Source: Agapanthus africanus (lineage: Eukaryota > Streptophyta > Magnoliopsida > Asparagales > Amaryllidaceae). From it: a stretch of DNA of 64,000 bases. The notes under the pieces are model-generated. The model was not told the DNA's origin and searched no databases. It saw only the letters and a program-made list of their open reading frames with translations. Positions within the stretch are counted from its first letter, which is position 1. Each line of letters starts with the position of its first letter. The position numbers were made by a program, and so were the translations under genes. The DNA is taken from the NCBI GenBank assembly GCA_030015575.1, contig JASDDO010000024.1, positions 219,376,996 through 219,440,995 of the forward strand. The letters are read 5' to 3'. This document shows positions 37,785 through 49,931 of this stretch, one piece after another.

Positions 37785-38436
37785 CTTTTGTCGAGGATTT
37801 CGGCAAAGATTTGGAAAGCAAGCATGTGTTAAATAGTTGGGCAAGAAACGATATATATAACAATGTCACAGAATAGTTCATATTGTAAAGAGAGAGAGTA
37901 TTAGGTACACATGGGCCTTTGATATAAGTGCGTTCCAACAATAAGACTCAAGCCTTGTTGATGTGTGACCCATTTTATATTTTATACCAACGTGCAACTA
38001 TCATTTTTTTCTTTTTTCTTATTCTTTGGTGTGGTTGTCACGCGAAAAGTAGGAGTGGTGGGCTTTTAACGATATAATTGGGTTTCAACAATAACACTCG
38101 AGCCTTGTTGAGATGTGAACCATTTTATATTTTATACCTATGTTTTCTTTTGTTGTTTCCAATGTGAAACTATCTTTAAAGTCCCATCATTTGTTTTTTT
38201 TTCTTACTTTCAAGTGACAAAATTACAATATTAGTTATCTACAAGGAAATTAAACTAAGATACCCTTAACTATCACAATTTTTTTTAACTATATTAAAAG
38301 TTTTTTTAAACCATGGTGATTAAGGTATTTTGTTGTAATAAAAACCGTTAAGGTAGTTTACTAAAAGCCACGGATAGTTAAACGTATATTAGTGTAAATT
38401 ACCCTTATTAATATACTTTTATGAAATATTTAATAC
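37785..38436 (-). other. Formin intron
   Basis: The intron lies between the last two exons. It holds an imperfect tandem duplication with a period of about 158 bp: CCAACAATAAGACTCAAGCC near 37935 and CAACAATAACACTCGAGCC near 38092, each followed by CCATTTTATATTTTATACC. Confidence 0.7.
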
Positions 38437-38711
38437 CTTTTGTACTCGAGATCATCTTTTGGAGAGTGAGTTTGTGATTTAGGGGCTGAGGCGCGAAAAC
38501 CTTCAGCTCTTGAGATTTCTTGGACGACGAAATGGAGGAGGGTGGTTTTACCGTCAGTGCCTTTGACATCAACAAGCTTGAGGAGAGTGTCAAGCTTGAA
38601 GGCTTGGGCGTCGCCACGGTTTGTTCCAAGGTTCATTCGGTTGCCGGTTTTAAGCACTGCATCAAGGAGCTTGCGGAATAATCGGCTGCTTCGAAGCTCT
38701 TCACAGGCTAA
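38437..38711 (-). CDS. Formin, internal FH2 exon
   Basis: It starts after the acceptor CCCCCAG on a codon boundary and ends with the donor AG|GTATTA in phase 2, matching the last exon. The 91 complete codons read [60 protein letters not shown] and [12 protein letters not shown]. These are the most conserved FH2 motifs, including the lasso/knob GNRMN-GTNRG-A-F core. The C-terminal linker ([17 protein letters not shown]) is variable in the family. No stop or shift is seen, and the match to plant class I formins is strong. Confidence 0.92.
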
Positions 38712-39730
38712 CTGGGGGATGATAAACCAATCAGACCATATTTGAAACCGGAGTTATATTTTTTAGCAACCTATCTTAGGTTAAATTTAGGCTAAACCAC
38801 TAATTACAGGAAATTCCCCTCACTAGTCCTGTGACGTTTCCTTATTTTAACCATGGTTAAAATTTTCTGTTGTTATGCCTAACATACCCCTGATTTAAAA
38901 TGTTTTTATGCTGCTGTTTCATTAATAGTTCATAATCGATATTTTACCAAGGGGTATTTAGAGATAAGATGTTGACAAAAAGTTACAAAGTCAATGGTCT
39001 TTGAAATAAAAGCAAAGTGCGGGTTGATATCCTACCATACTGGCAAAAGCGAGGTGATTCCCTGAAATAACCGAATATTGTATGTGTCCTATTATGAAAA
39101 TCTTGCCGCATGATATTACAAAAATCTATATCAATCAATATCAACATGTCGACAGTCTTAATTTCACATCAACAAAGTGCTGGCTATAGAGTTTGATTCT
39201 ACATGAATATGCTCCATGTAAGGATTGAAATAATTTTACAAGTGTGAAGAATTGATGTTCAATCGGAGAAGAGGTACTGTCCAAAATGCATGGACATGAC
39301 ATCTATGCAAAAACAATGGGCAGAAGTAAAAACTTTGTGACAACAATAACGATGATGATAATGCCTATAATTAACAAAAGATGATCGCTGCTATTTGCGT
39401 GACTGAACTTAACATATTAACCACCAATTCTCTAAAGATATGTGTTGCAGCGCAGTGCAGTGCCCTTGTAACCATTTGCAAACTACCTAATCTTAAAAAG
39501 TGTTTATCTTTTAAAGGTCTCCATCCAGAGAAAAATAGAAAATTTCATAGAGAAATTATTGAGATGTAGCTGATGGTAAAATCAAATAAAGGTTAAATTT
39601 GGTGAAGGAGAATGTATCCAGAAGGAGATTTTCAGGTTTAAATCCATCAAGACTTGCAGCTTCCCATACTTGGAAAGACACGTAAGTACCTATTGAGAAT
39701 ATATAAATCTCTTTGAAGGACGTCTGTATC
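38712..39730 (-). other. Formin intron, part left of the gypsy insertion
   Basis: AT-rich intron sequence without any other gene. It ends at the GTATC target duplicate (39726-39730) where the gypsy fossil begins. The intron resumes at 46649. Confidence 0.65.
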
Positions 39731-40497
39731 TGATGCTGTTCGGTACTGAGAACTCCCCAGATCACGACACATGGCAGATGACGTGTCATGTGGCTTACGG
39801 GAAAGGAGTAAGAACGGTACATTGAAGGTGTACCCCGGGCCTTCCTACCGAGGATGTTCCCGACCTTCGGTGACCTTTCAGACGACTCCTAGGCTCGTCT
39901 TACAAACAACCATTGGCTCGCCTCCGAGCCCTTCCGCACGCCGAGTTCCCTCAGCCATCCTAGCTCGCCTCCGAGCTATCACAAAACCAAGCTTGCTCGG
40001 CCTCCCGCCGAGCTTTGCTTCCTCAGTATCGCCGACCGACCCACAGCACAGATCGCAGGCGTCTCCGCCACGGCTCCACGAATCTCGCCAGACGCAAGAT
40101 ATCCGCTGCCCACGATCCCGCGTTCCACACCATCGTGTTTTCCCCCATTAACGAGTGTATCTCGTCATTAATGGGGGATCCCGCCTTTCACACAGGCACA
40201 ACGCCCGGGGACGACCGACGTGAATCTCGCGCCCGCCAGCCCTTGGCTGCCACCATATAAACCCCTCTCACAGACGACTCAGGTAAGGCAATTTTAACCC
40301 AATAGGCCGTTACTCTGACAAAATATCTCGACTAACTTGATCGTCGGAGGGTCCTCGGTGGTACAACCACCCCGGGACTTCCTTGCAGGTAGCTCGGCCT
40401 CATCCCAACCAATCCTCAAATCCAATCTCAGCCATCCGTCAGCGCTCGCTGCAGATCAACGGAAGACAACATCTGAAGGAGATCCTGTGCTCCATCA
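39731..40497 (+). repeat. 5' LTR of the Tat-type gypsy fossil
   Basis: It starts TGATGCTGTTCGG and ends CTCCATCA immediately before the primer-binding site. Confidence 0.9.
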
Positions 40498-43400
40498 GTT
40501 GGCGACGTCTGTGGGAAACCGAAAAAAATTCCGCTCAACGAAAGTTGATCTTCCGATCTCGAACGCATGGCGAGTGATCATCGCGACGATCCAAACTTCA
40601 GCCGCCGCCCTCCCCACAACGGAGACGCAGGTGGATCCCCTCCTCCCCCGAACGCCATTCACGTCCTGTCTACGCGAATAGATCGGCTCGCGTCCGTCGT
40701 GGATGCCCTTGTCCGTGTCCAAACGGCGGGATAAGCTCCCCAAGTCGCCGCTCCCCCACCTCGGGAGCGACACATAAGGAGAGAAGACACTGTCCACGCC
40801 GGCGCATCCGAGCACCGCCACGCTATCTCCGGTGGCCACAGATCCCCCGTGGCAACCAATTCGATGACCAGGTGGGCACCTCACAGCTCGACGTCGAGGT
40901 CTTATGAAAGAGCGCACGCCCTGAGGCTCATTGCGCTCATGATCCTCCCGAGGAGGTGTCGGTCAGCTCGCCTGCTCCCAGGTATGGTCGGCGCCCTCTC
41001 CCACGACAGGATCGCGCGAATGGGACTCACCACGGTAGCTCGAAGACGACCTCGCCAAGGAACCTGAGGAACCTCATAGAACGTAACTGGAACCGCGGCC
41101 AGGCGCAGGTTGCCAGCAGCCGGGGCCATAAATCCGAATATGCCGAATCCTCGGGATACCACGACCAACTCGATGCCCTCGAAAAGAAGATCGATGGTAT
41201 ACATCGGGAGAATCACCCTTCAAGCGACGGGGCTAAATATATCGCCGACTCGCTTACGAAGCTCTTCACCGAAAAGCTTCTCGTTGTCCACGTCTCCTCT
41301 AGGAACAAGCCCCCAAAGATCTCCCTCTTCAACGGGAAGTCCGAACCGAAAGACCATTTGAACGCGTTCACAGCAGGGATGAGTTTCCAGGACAACTCCG
41401 ACGCCGCACAATGCCGGGCATTCCCCGCCACTCTCATGGACTCACACCATGCTCCATCTCTACCTTCGATGAGCTGGCCATCCAGTTCTTCGGCCACTTC
41501 GTCGGGAACAGACGGCAGAAGAGGACGGTCGATCATCTCTTTACTATAAAGAGCGGGGACAAGGAATCCTTCAAAGGATACGTCATTTGCTTCTACAATG
41601 CCCTCCTTGAGGTCTCAGAGCACCGGGACGAGACGATCATCACTGCCATTCAGTCGGGTCTTAGGCACAAGGAGCGGCTCCACTCCTTTGCATTAGCTCA
41701 AGCTAAGACCATGGCCGAGGTAAAAGCCTGGATCGAGCGAGAGATCCAGCTCGAGTCCGAGGTGAACGCGAACCTACCTCGGACAGACCAGACCGATCAG
41801 AAGAAGAGGGCAAGAGAGGATAAAAACAAGGTTGAGCAGCCAAAGCCCTACTCCCCCAAAGTTCCAGGAGTACACCCCGCTCAACATCTTCCAGACAGAG
41901 CTGTTGGAAGAGGCAAAGGGCGAGAGATTCTTCAAACTCCCCCGGTCAACCATAAGACGGCCAAACGGACACGAGGCCCCTATTGTGCTTTCCACAGGTC
42001 GCAAGGACACCCCACCGAGAACTGCAAACAGCTCCGAGACTACATCGAGGAGTTGGTCCACTCGGAGCACCTGACAAGGTACTTGCGAGACAAGCGACAA
42101 GCCGACCAAGAGCAAGAGCACCACCCCCTCCCGGCGAGTTGACGATCGGCCAAATCATGGTCGTATCAGCGTGGGGTGCGCCTGGGGCCGACGAGACACG
42201 GCGCCCCTTGTCGGTCGAAGGGACTAGCAGCCAACCCAGGAAGAGGGTCAAAGCAGCCGAGCCCATCATCTTTACCGACGAGGACCTCCACGGGATATCC
42301 CTGCCTCATAACGACCCCCTGGTGATTACAGCGCGGGTCCACCATTACGAAGTGCAAAGGATATTGGTCGACTCGGGAAACTCGGCAGACATCCTCTTCT
42401 ACGACTGCTTCCTGCGTATAGGACTTGCCCCGTCGGACCTGAGGTCGACCGTCCACATCCTGTCGAGGTTCACCAACCACTCCATCCCGGCAGAAGGGGT
42501 GGTCATCCTCCTGCTTAACATCGGAGAGACTGGCCGCACGCACACCGTGCCTGTGGAGTTCGTCGTCGCCAGAATTCTATCGGCCTACAATATCCTCCTG
42601 GGACGTCCAACGTTGAATTCCCTCCGGGCCCAGATATCGACCTACCACCTAGCAATCAAGTTTCCCCTCGACTAAGGCGGGATAGGTCGGGCCTACGGGA
42701 ACCAGCAAACCACGAAGATTTGCTTCACAGCGACATCTATGCCCGAGGAGAGAAACGATGATCTTGAGAGCACGGATGATTTCACGGGATCTTTGGATAC
42801 TCGAGACAAGCATAAAGAGATCCGAGGAGCCCCGGTGGAGCCGGTAACAGAGGTCCCCCTCGTCGAAAGGGACAATGAACGAACCGTCCAAATCGGATCA
42901 CTCTTAACGAGAGCTCGGCGAGACGACCTGGTCCGCTTCCTCCGAGGAAACTCAGATGTGTTCGCCTGAGCGCCCGCCGACATGCCCGGGATAGACCCCA
43001 AAATAATATCATATAAACTCGGGGTCGACCCGGCGGCCCGACCCGTCAGGCAGAAGAAACGAAGCTTCACCCCGATCAAGCAAAAAGCGATCGAGGACGA
43101 GATTGACAGGCTGCTCACAACCAACTTCATTCGGAACGTGGCTTACTCGGAGTGGTTGGCGAGTGCGGTCATGGTTAAAAAGGCAAGCGAGAAGTGGCGC
43201 ATGTGCGTCGACTTCACTGACCTCAACAAGGCCTGCCCGAAAGACAACTATCCCCTCCCTCGGATAGATCAGCTCGTCGATAGTTCGGCAAGCCACGAGT
43301 TACTCAGCTTCATGGACGCCTTCTCCGGCTACAACCAGATCCGTATGAATCCGGCAGACGAAGAGCTCACCGCATTCACAATGGACCGGGGGTATACTGC

Positions 43401-45800
43401 TATAAAGTGATGCCTTTCGGCCTCAAAAATGCCAGGGCTACGTACCAACGCTTGGTCAACAGGATGTTTAAGCCTCGGATCGGCAGGAAGATAGAGGTTT
43501 ACGTCGACGATATGCTCGTCAAATCGACCTCGTCAGATCAGCACACCAAAGATCTGGGCGAGGCTTTCGACGTCCTCCGCAAATATAAGATGAAACTGAA
43601 CCCCGCCAAGTGCGCGTTCGGGATCACTAGTGGAAAGTTCCTCGGGTTCATGGTCACCCACCGAGAGATCGAGGCTAACCCGGAGAAGATCAGCGCTATC
43701 ACATGGCCGCGCCATAGACCAACATCGAAATCATGCGGCTCACAGGGCGGGTAGCCGCTCTGAGTCGTTTCATGTCAATATCCGGGAAAAGTGCATCCCG
43801 TTCTTCAAAGCTCTAAGGAAGATCCCAATATTCGAATGGTCGGTCGAACAATTGAAAGTGCACTTGGCGACTCCCCCACTTCTCACCCGGCCAGTTGAAA
43901 AAGATGAGCTATCGCTGTATTTGGCGGTGTCCGATCAATCTGCTGGTTCGGTGCTCGTCCGAGAAGTCGAGGGGGTCCAGAAACCGGTCTACTATGTAAG
44001 CAACATCTTCAAGGACGCGGAAACAAGGTATCCGGCCATAGAGAAGATCGTCTTGGCATTCATCATGGCCTCGAGAAAACTACGGCACTATTTCCAGGCG
44101 CACACCATCCTCGTCCTCACCGAACGCCCTTTGGAGGTATTCTCGCCTCCCCCGAGTCTTCTGGTCGTTTGGAGAAGTGGAGGTGGGAGTTGTCCCAATT
44201 CGACACCAAATACCATCCGAGCCAAGCTATCAAGGCACAAGTCCTGGACGATTTTATCGTCGAATGCACTATCCCTAACAAAGACAGTGTCCGTGCCGGT
44301 CCCCGGCTCTCAACCCTCGGTCGAAGAGAGGCCCGACTCCGTCCCCGATTGAGTCCTTTATGTCGACGGGTCATCAACTAAGGAAGGCTGTGGTGCCGAC
44401 CTCATCATTCGGGGCCCGAACGAAGCAGAGATGGAGTATTCTTTGAAACTCAGGTTCAAAGCCTCGAACAACGCAGTTGAGTACGAGGCTCTGCTCGCTG
44501 GACTGCGGATCGCCTCCGGAGTGGGGCCAAAGGCAATCAGAATCCGTAGCGACTCCACTCTGGTCGTCGGCCTAGTGACCGGCTGTTTCGAAGCACGGGA
44601 ACCCCTGATGGTGAAGTTCGATGAAGTTCAAGTGGAGCAGATCCCCCGACACCTAAACGCCCAGGTCGACGCCCTGAGCAAGATAGCTTCCTCCTACACG
44701 GCCAACAACAAGAGGAATATCCTCTTCGAGGTCTTGTCGCGGTGCAGCGTGGAAGACAGAGCGACATCGCTCCAACTTTACACAGCCCGGAAAGAGGATC
44801 AAGATTGGAGGAAGCCCATCGTGGAATTCCTGAAGGAGGGTACGCTCCCCGGAGATCGTGGAGAGGCCCGTCGTCTCCGAGCCAAATCCCGCCATTTCGT
44901 CTGGAGCAATGGGAAGCTCTACAAAAAGTCCTTCACTCAACCCCTGCTTCGGTGCGTCGACCCCCGCAAAGCCGACTATGTCCTCTGTGAGGTCCATGAA
45001 AGGGTCGGGGGAGCACATCAAGGGGCCCGCACCTTAGTCTGGAAAACGCTCCTCCAAGGATACTATTGGCCGACCATCTATCATGACGCTGAGAAGCTCG
45101 TCAGAAGGTGCAAAAGCTGCCAACTCCACGGCAGCGTACCCCTCCTTCCTGCTAAGGAGCATGACTAACCCTAACTTCCCGAGGGGATTCCGACTCGGAC
45201 GAGGAAGAAGCAGAAGAGGAAGCTGCAGAAAACTCCCTAGACTCTACCCGAACTATTTCTACAGACTCCTCAGAGGAAGACATTTAACCTGAGCAAAGAA
45301 GGGAGTCCCCCGAAGAAAGAACGCAAGAAATCCGACCTAAGGGGAAGAGCGCCGAGCTAACACACGAAGGGCTGAGGAAATTATACCGAAGTGTGGACCC
45401 TGGAGGGATCCCACCTCTATTTGTAGCAGTCGGCGAACACATCCTACGGCGCCGATCATCTCCCGCCAAAACGACACTTCGCATTCAACAGTCGTCAACG
45501 TTCCACCTATCGCACGCGCATTGGGCGCGCCCCGTCGAGCGCGAAGGACACCGGCGGCCCGTCATGTCAGCCAACCAGCGCCGGACAAGTGGTCTGACGC
45601 TTCGACCAACATACGCACGAATCGGCGCTTCCTCTTTAATGCGAGATCTCTCCCCTGATCCGCTGACGTCATCAAGAAAATACAGCTAATTGTCCGGGAC
45701 TCCACACCAACGATATCTTCAAATAAGAGCACGGGTGACCGATCAGACCACTCTCGACTCGACCCATAAATAGGTCAAGACGAGAGTGGAGGGCTAATGA

Positions 45801-46643
45801 TGATGCTCGGTACTGAGAACTCTCCAGATCACGACACGTGGCAGATGACGTGTCATGTGGCTTACGGGAAAGGAGTAACGGTACCGGTACATTGAAGGTG
45901 TACCCCGAGCCTTCCTCCCGAGGATGTTCCCGACCTTCGGTGACCTTCCAGACCACTCCTAGGCTCGTCTTACAAACAACCATTAGCTCGCATCCGAGCC
46001 CTCCCGCACGCTGAGTTCCCTCAGCCCTCCTAGCTCGCCTCCGAGCTATCATATAACCAAGCTTGCTCGGCCTCCCGCTCGCCTCCGGACCTCCCGCCGA
46101 GCTCGGCTTCCTCGGTATCACCGACCGACCCACAGCACAGATCGCAGGCGTCTCCGCCATGGCTCCGCGAATCTCGCCAGACACGAGATATCCTCCGCCC
46201 ACGATCCCGCGTTCCACGCCATCGCGTTTCCCTAATTAACGAGCGTATCTCGTCATTAATGGGGAATCCCGCCTTTCACGTTGGCATAAGTCCAAGGGCG
46301 TAACGGCCTGCGTGAATCTCGCGCCCGCCAGCCCTTGGCTGCCTAAACCCCTCTCAGACGACTCAGGTAAAGCAATTTTACCCCAATAGGCCGTTACTCA
46401 GACAAAATATCTCGACTAACTTGATCGTCGGAGGGTTCTCGGTGATACAACCACTCCGGGACTTCCTTGCAGGTAGCTCGGCCTCAACCCAACCAAGCCC
46501 ACTGAGATCCACACGCATTGAGAGGCAACCCTCAAATCCAATCTCAGCCATCCGTCAACGCTCGCTGCAGATCAACGGAAGACAGCATCTGAAGAAGATC
46601 CTGTGCGGAAGACAACATCTGAAGGAGATCCTGTGCTCTATCA
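45801..46643 (+). repeat. 3' LTR of the Tat-type gypsy fossil
   Basis: It starts TGATGCTCGGTACTG and ends CTCTATCA. It is 76 bp longer than the 5' LTR, partly because of a short internal duplication of GGAAGACA(A/G)CATCTGAAG near 46580-46625. Confidence 0.9.
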
Positions 46644-46648
46644 GTATC

Positions 46649-47024
46649 CCTTCATTTAGTTGAGGCATTTTTTCCAAGAACTTCACTTCTCAGATGGTTC
46701 GTGAGATGAAAGAGGTCTACTACAAGAATCGAATTTGTATTCTTAAAGAAGTTTATCTTAGCTTATAAAAAAGAAGAAGAAAGCTAAATTGGATCTTAAA
46801 GCCAAACTTTTAGTGCCTTCTAATGTAAATCTTTTTCATTGTGTGATTTGGCAAGTGCAGCATTTGGGGCAGGCTAGCATGGGGAAGAAGCAGACACCAA
46901 TCAAGGGTGTTACTTTGTATTTGATGGAAACAAATGAGCGCAATTTGTGAGAGTCGAAATGGAATGGCGTTTTCTACTTTTGTTTAATACACAGAGGGGG
47001 GGGGGGGGGGGGGAATAAACTTGC
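46649..47024 (-). other. Formin intron, part right of the gypsy insertion
   Basis: Intron sequence from the second GTATC duplicate to the exon donor. A plus-strand frame near 46880-46950 (MGKKQTPIKGVTLYLMETNE) stays open briefly but matches no family I know. An 18-G run lies at 46996-47013. Confidence 0.55.
46996..47013 (+). repeat. Run of 18 G beside the formin splice donor
   Basis: Eighteen consecutive G on the plus strand (C on the gene's strand), 11 bp into the intron behind the GCAAGT donor at 47019-47024. Its exact length is prone to sequencing error. Confidence 0.9.
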
Positions 47025-47269
47025 CTCAAGAGTTTGAAATGACTTGTTGAGGTAATTGACCTCTGACTCAAAATTGGCGATGTAGAGCAATGCGTCGACT
47101 CTTTTGAATGCAAATGGTATATTGAGTATTGCCTTTAGAAACTTTTCTGCAGGCCCAAGCTTGTATGGTGACTCGTCCCTGTATTCTCTCAATATGACCT
47201 CTTCTTCTTTGCTTGGAGCCATTCTGAGCAACGTCTCCAATAGTTCAATGCCCAAGCTATCTGCATTGC
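47025..47269 (-). CDS. Formin, FH2 exon (first in window)
   Basis: It enters after an acceptor AAACAG with two bases of a codon, then reads [77 protein letters not shown] and QTLE. This is the FH2 segment that directly precedes the exon at 38437-38711 in plant formins. The exon ends GAG|GCAAGT, so the intron appears to use a GC donor; no GT fits the frame and the family boundary. The preceding exons (FH1, membrane segment) are not found between here and the copia fossils at 48062, so they lie further right, outside the window, or are lost. Confidence 0.88.
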
Positions 47270-48061
47270 CTGTTTCCAATATTAAAGAAATGAGTTTTAA
47301 ACTTAATTCATACTGAATTTATGTTATAAGATCAACTCTCGTTAATGTTTATGGTGGCGGCCATGGTGACATGTAGAAGATAAAAACTCTAGTTAACATC
47401 TTCACCTAATGAAATGAGGCTTAGTAAAACATAAGAGAACAACTTCACAAATTACATGTTTAGTTGAGATTAAAATGAAACACAACTAATGTAAGAGCAA
47501 TAATATTAGGTGGCTTATCATAAATCACATTTACAAATATCTTAAAACTCGAATAATATCGATCAAGTGTGCAACCAAATGTCATGTTAGAAATATACCA
47601 AATTTGAGAGCGCAACACACCTTATTGATGAAAATATGCAAGTAGAACATACTTTTGTGTACGTTTAGTTATAAAACATGCACACAAGTTTCAAAACTTC
47701 AATAGCTAATACATTATTTGTCTTGGGATAGCTAGATCAATGTGAAATTACTGGAATGTTAATCCTAACTCTCCGCATGCAGATGCTCTTAGCCATGTAA
47801 AAAATTAACATGTGGGCATTTCAACATGCAACAAGTACAATGTTTCCGTATTCGAGTATATTTTATCATCAAAGTGTATTCATTTCGTTCATTTGACATT
47901 GTTGTGATTAAACCATTTGCAAGATTTTCATGGAGCAACTTCAACTAGAAGAAAACCACAAATAGAGAGCCAAAAATTTCTGACCTTTTGTCAACCTGAT
48001 GCGACACCTCTGAGCTAGTGCCAACAACTGAAATCAAAGGTAAGTGAACAGACATAAAACC
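47270..48061 (-). other. Putative formin intron or flank
   Basis: AT-rich with no recognisable formin exon. A minus-strand CTAGCTCAGAGGTG near 48015 resembles a pol III A box, without a good B box. Confidence 0.45.
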
Positions 48062-48621
48062 TGTCACGACAAACGGGTTCCCAACACATATATACGGAAC
48101 ACAAAATAAAGCACACACCAATTACGGAATTGAAAATGGACATCACACAATTTAACGTGGTTCGGCCAACTTGACCTATGTCCACAGACGAAGACGGCAG
48201 CAACAGGATTCCATTATCTCTATAAGAGGTGAACACAAAAGAGTTGCAATTCTCTCAACCTCATCCAAGCCTCGCTACAAAAGAATACGCTCACAAAAGA
48301 GAGCACTCGAAACCAAAAGGAAAAGCAATGAGAACCAAAAGCACTCACTTTACGAACGCCCTTCTCTTCTCACAAATTGCTCTTTGTGTAACAGTAGCAA
48401 ACACAAAGAACCTCCTCTTCCTCCTGCAAACGAATGCATGTGGGCAACCCGTCTAATGGGCAAAAATGTGAGCACGGTTTTGACTTTGCAGACAAGCAAT
48501 AATGTACTTTGCCCCCCCCCCCCCCCCCAAAAAAAAAAATAATGCACAAAACAAAAGTCTGCACATAGCCAAGACTTTCTAAAAAACCTTGCACAAATTC
48601 GATGTGCTGATGTCTCCAACA
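48062..48621 (-). repeat. LTR of the minus-strand copia piece
   Basis: This 560-bp LTR has TG...CA ends. It includes a 17-C run followed by 11 A (48512-48539). Confidence 0.65.
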
Positions 48622-48933
48622 TAAAGCCAAAAAACAAGAGTAGATGAGGTTAAGTAGAAGAGGTTCTTAATTGAGTCATTTCAACAAAACCTATAAAAAA
48701 AACACTAAACAATCCACGTACTCGGCCTCTGTAGTAGACAAAGCAACCGTCGGCTGAAAAGTAGCCTTCCAACTAATTGCAAAACGAGAAAGAGTAAAGA
48801 CACAAGGCGTCGGAGATCTTTTAACGAGATCGCCCGAATCTGAATAGCCAGCAACACTGCAAGTAGGATCAACAAACTTATCGAGACATAGGCCAATACC
48901 TGCAGAACGTTTTAGATACCGAAGTATCCATTT
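48062..48933 (-). mobile_element. Ty1/copia fossil piece: RNase H end and 3' LTR
   Basis: On the minus strand, RNase H signatures of a copia polyprotein lie at about 48930-48700: KWILRYLKRSAGIG, SVAGYSDSGDL, WKATFQPTVALSTTEAEY. They are followed leftward by an LTR from TGTTGGAGACATC (48621) to CCGTTTGTCGTGACA (48062). The plus-strand LTR text includes the widespread plant copia phrase ACGTGGTTCGGCCAACTTGA. The piece is old and broken. Confidence 0.75.
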
Positions 48934-49931
48934 TGTTAAGAATGTAATCAGTTATTATATATTGGTTATGAGTATATTTTGTTAGCAGATGTTAGTTATG
49001 AATATATTTTGTTATTAGATTGAGAGATGATCTATAACTCTCTATATATAGATTAGTATGGAATCTTGTTTAATTAAGCCAATAAATTATTTTCTCTAGA
49101 TTATTTTCATGGTATCAGGACAATGAAAATAATTGAGAGAGAGAACATTTGGCTTCACACTTCCATACCAAGGACCTTGGACCAGTTAGATACTTTCTTG
49201 GAATTGAAGTATCACGGAATTCTAGTAGATTACAGCTCTCTCGGCTTAAATATGCACTTGAACTTCTATCTGAGACGGGATTTCTGGAATGTAAACCAGC
49301 AAACACCCTTATGAATTACTCAGTCAAGCTATCTAAATTGAGCTCTCCCTCGGATCCTCCACTACCTGACCTAGAACGATATCGACGTCTAATTGGGAAG
49401 CTTATTTACCTCATTGTCACTCGTCCTGAAATTGCCTTTGTCGTTAGCACAGTGAGCCAGTATATGCATAATCGTATGATCTTCACCTTAAGGCGGTTGA
49501 GCATATTCTCATATACATCAAAGGTTCTCCAGGACAGAGTGTTCTTTACAAACCATCTATGTTGTCGCTCACAGTCTTTGCGGATGCTGACTTTGCTGGA
49601 TCCATGGATGATCGTCGTTCCACGGGTGGCTATTGTGTTTTCTTGGGAGAAAACCCGGTTATATGGAGTAAGAAGCAAAATGCAGTGGCTTATTCTTCTG
49701 CAGAGGCTGAGTATAGGTCTATGGCGCATACAATTGCTGAGTTGGTATGGCTTACATCTATTCTAACAGATCTTGGGGTTCTTTCTTCTCTTCCAACTAC
49801 ACTCTTCTGTGATAACAAAACCGCAATCCACATTGCTGAGAATCCAGTTTTTTATGAGCGGACCAAACATATTGAAATAGATTGCCACTTCATTCGTGAC
49901 AAGTTGACAGATAAAACGGTTGCACTCCAAC
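48934..49931 (+). mobile_element. Second Ty1/copia fossil piece: short LTR, primer site, RT-RNase H
   Basis: A 176-bp LTR (48934-49109, TGTTAAGAATG to ATTTTCA) is followed by TGGTATCAGGA, a Met-tRNA-type primer site. Then come copia RT/RNase H signatures: FHTKDLGPVRYFLGIEV, RRLIGKLIYLIVTRPEI, VFADADFAGSMDDRRSTGGY, AYSSAEAEYRSMAHTIAELV, FCDNKTAIHIAENPVFYERT and KHIEIDCHFIRDKL. It ends where the next copia LTR begins at 49932. The fossil is broken. Confidence 0.8.

Larger units (their letters stand above)
39731..46643 (+). mobile_element. Ty3/gypsy fossil (Tat-type, dual RNase H), TSD GTATC
   Basis: The LTRs are 39731-40497 and 45801-46643, flanked by exact GTATC duplications (39726-39730 and 46644-46648). 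A primer site TTGGCGACGTCTGTGGGAA follows the 5' LTR, and a purine tract (GAGAGTGGAGGG) precedes the 3' LTR. Parts in order: gag with a Retrotrans_gag stretch (DELAIQFFGHFVGNRRQKRT) and a zinc-knuckle-like CAFHRSQGHPTENC; protease (ILVDSGNSADIL) at 42240-42675; RT (WRMCVDFTDLNKACPKDNYP, later YVDDMLV) at 42980-43750; RNase H to about 44150; a second archaeal-type RNase H (YVDGSS, ASNNAVEYEALLAGL) at 44350-44700; and the zinc-binding N-terminus of integrase (VHERVGGAHQGAR ... CKSCQLHG) to about 45165. Two RNase H domains mark the Tat group. The LTRs differ by roughly 5% by eye. The coding region is broken in several places. Confidence 0.9.

Noticed and set aside
37785-37825. Extension of the last formin exon to an ATG at 37825
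   Set aside because: The added residues do not match formins, whereas the acceptor at 37785-37786 restores the family sequence and the phase of the previous exon.
46880-46950. Short plus-strand reading MGKKQTPIKGVTLYLMETNE
   Set aside because: It is open only briefly, has no start context, and matches no family I recognise.
47990-48040. A-box-like CTAGCTCAGAGGTG on the minus strand
   Set aside because: No acceptable B box follows; it was also considered as a formin exon, but the reading fits no formin motif.
48512-48539. C17/A11 homopolymer as a functional element
   Set aside because: A simple run in an old LTR; slippage or sequencing error is a sufficient explanation.
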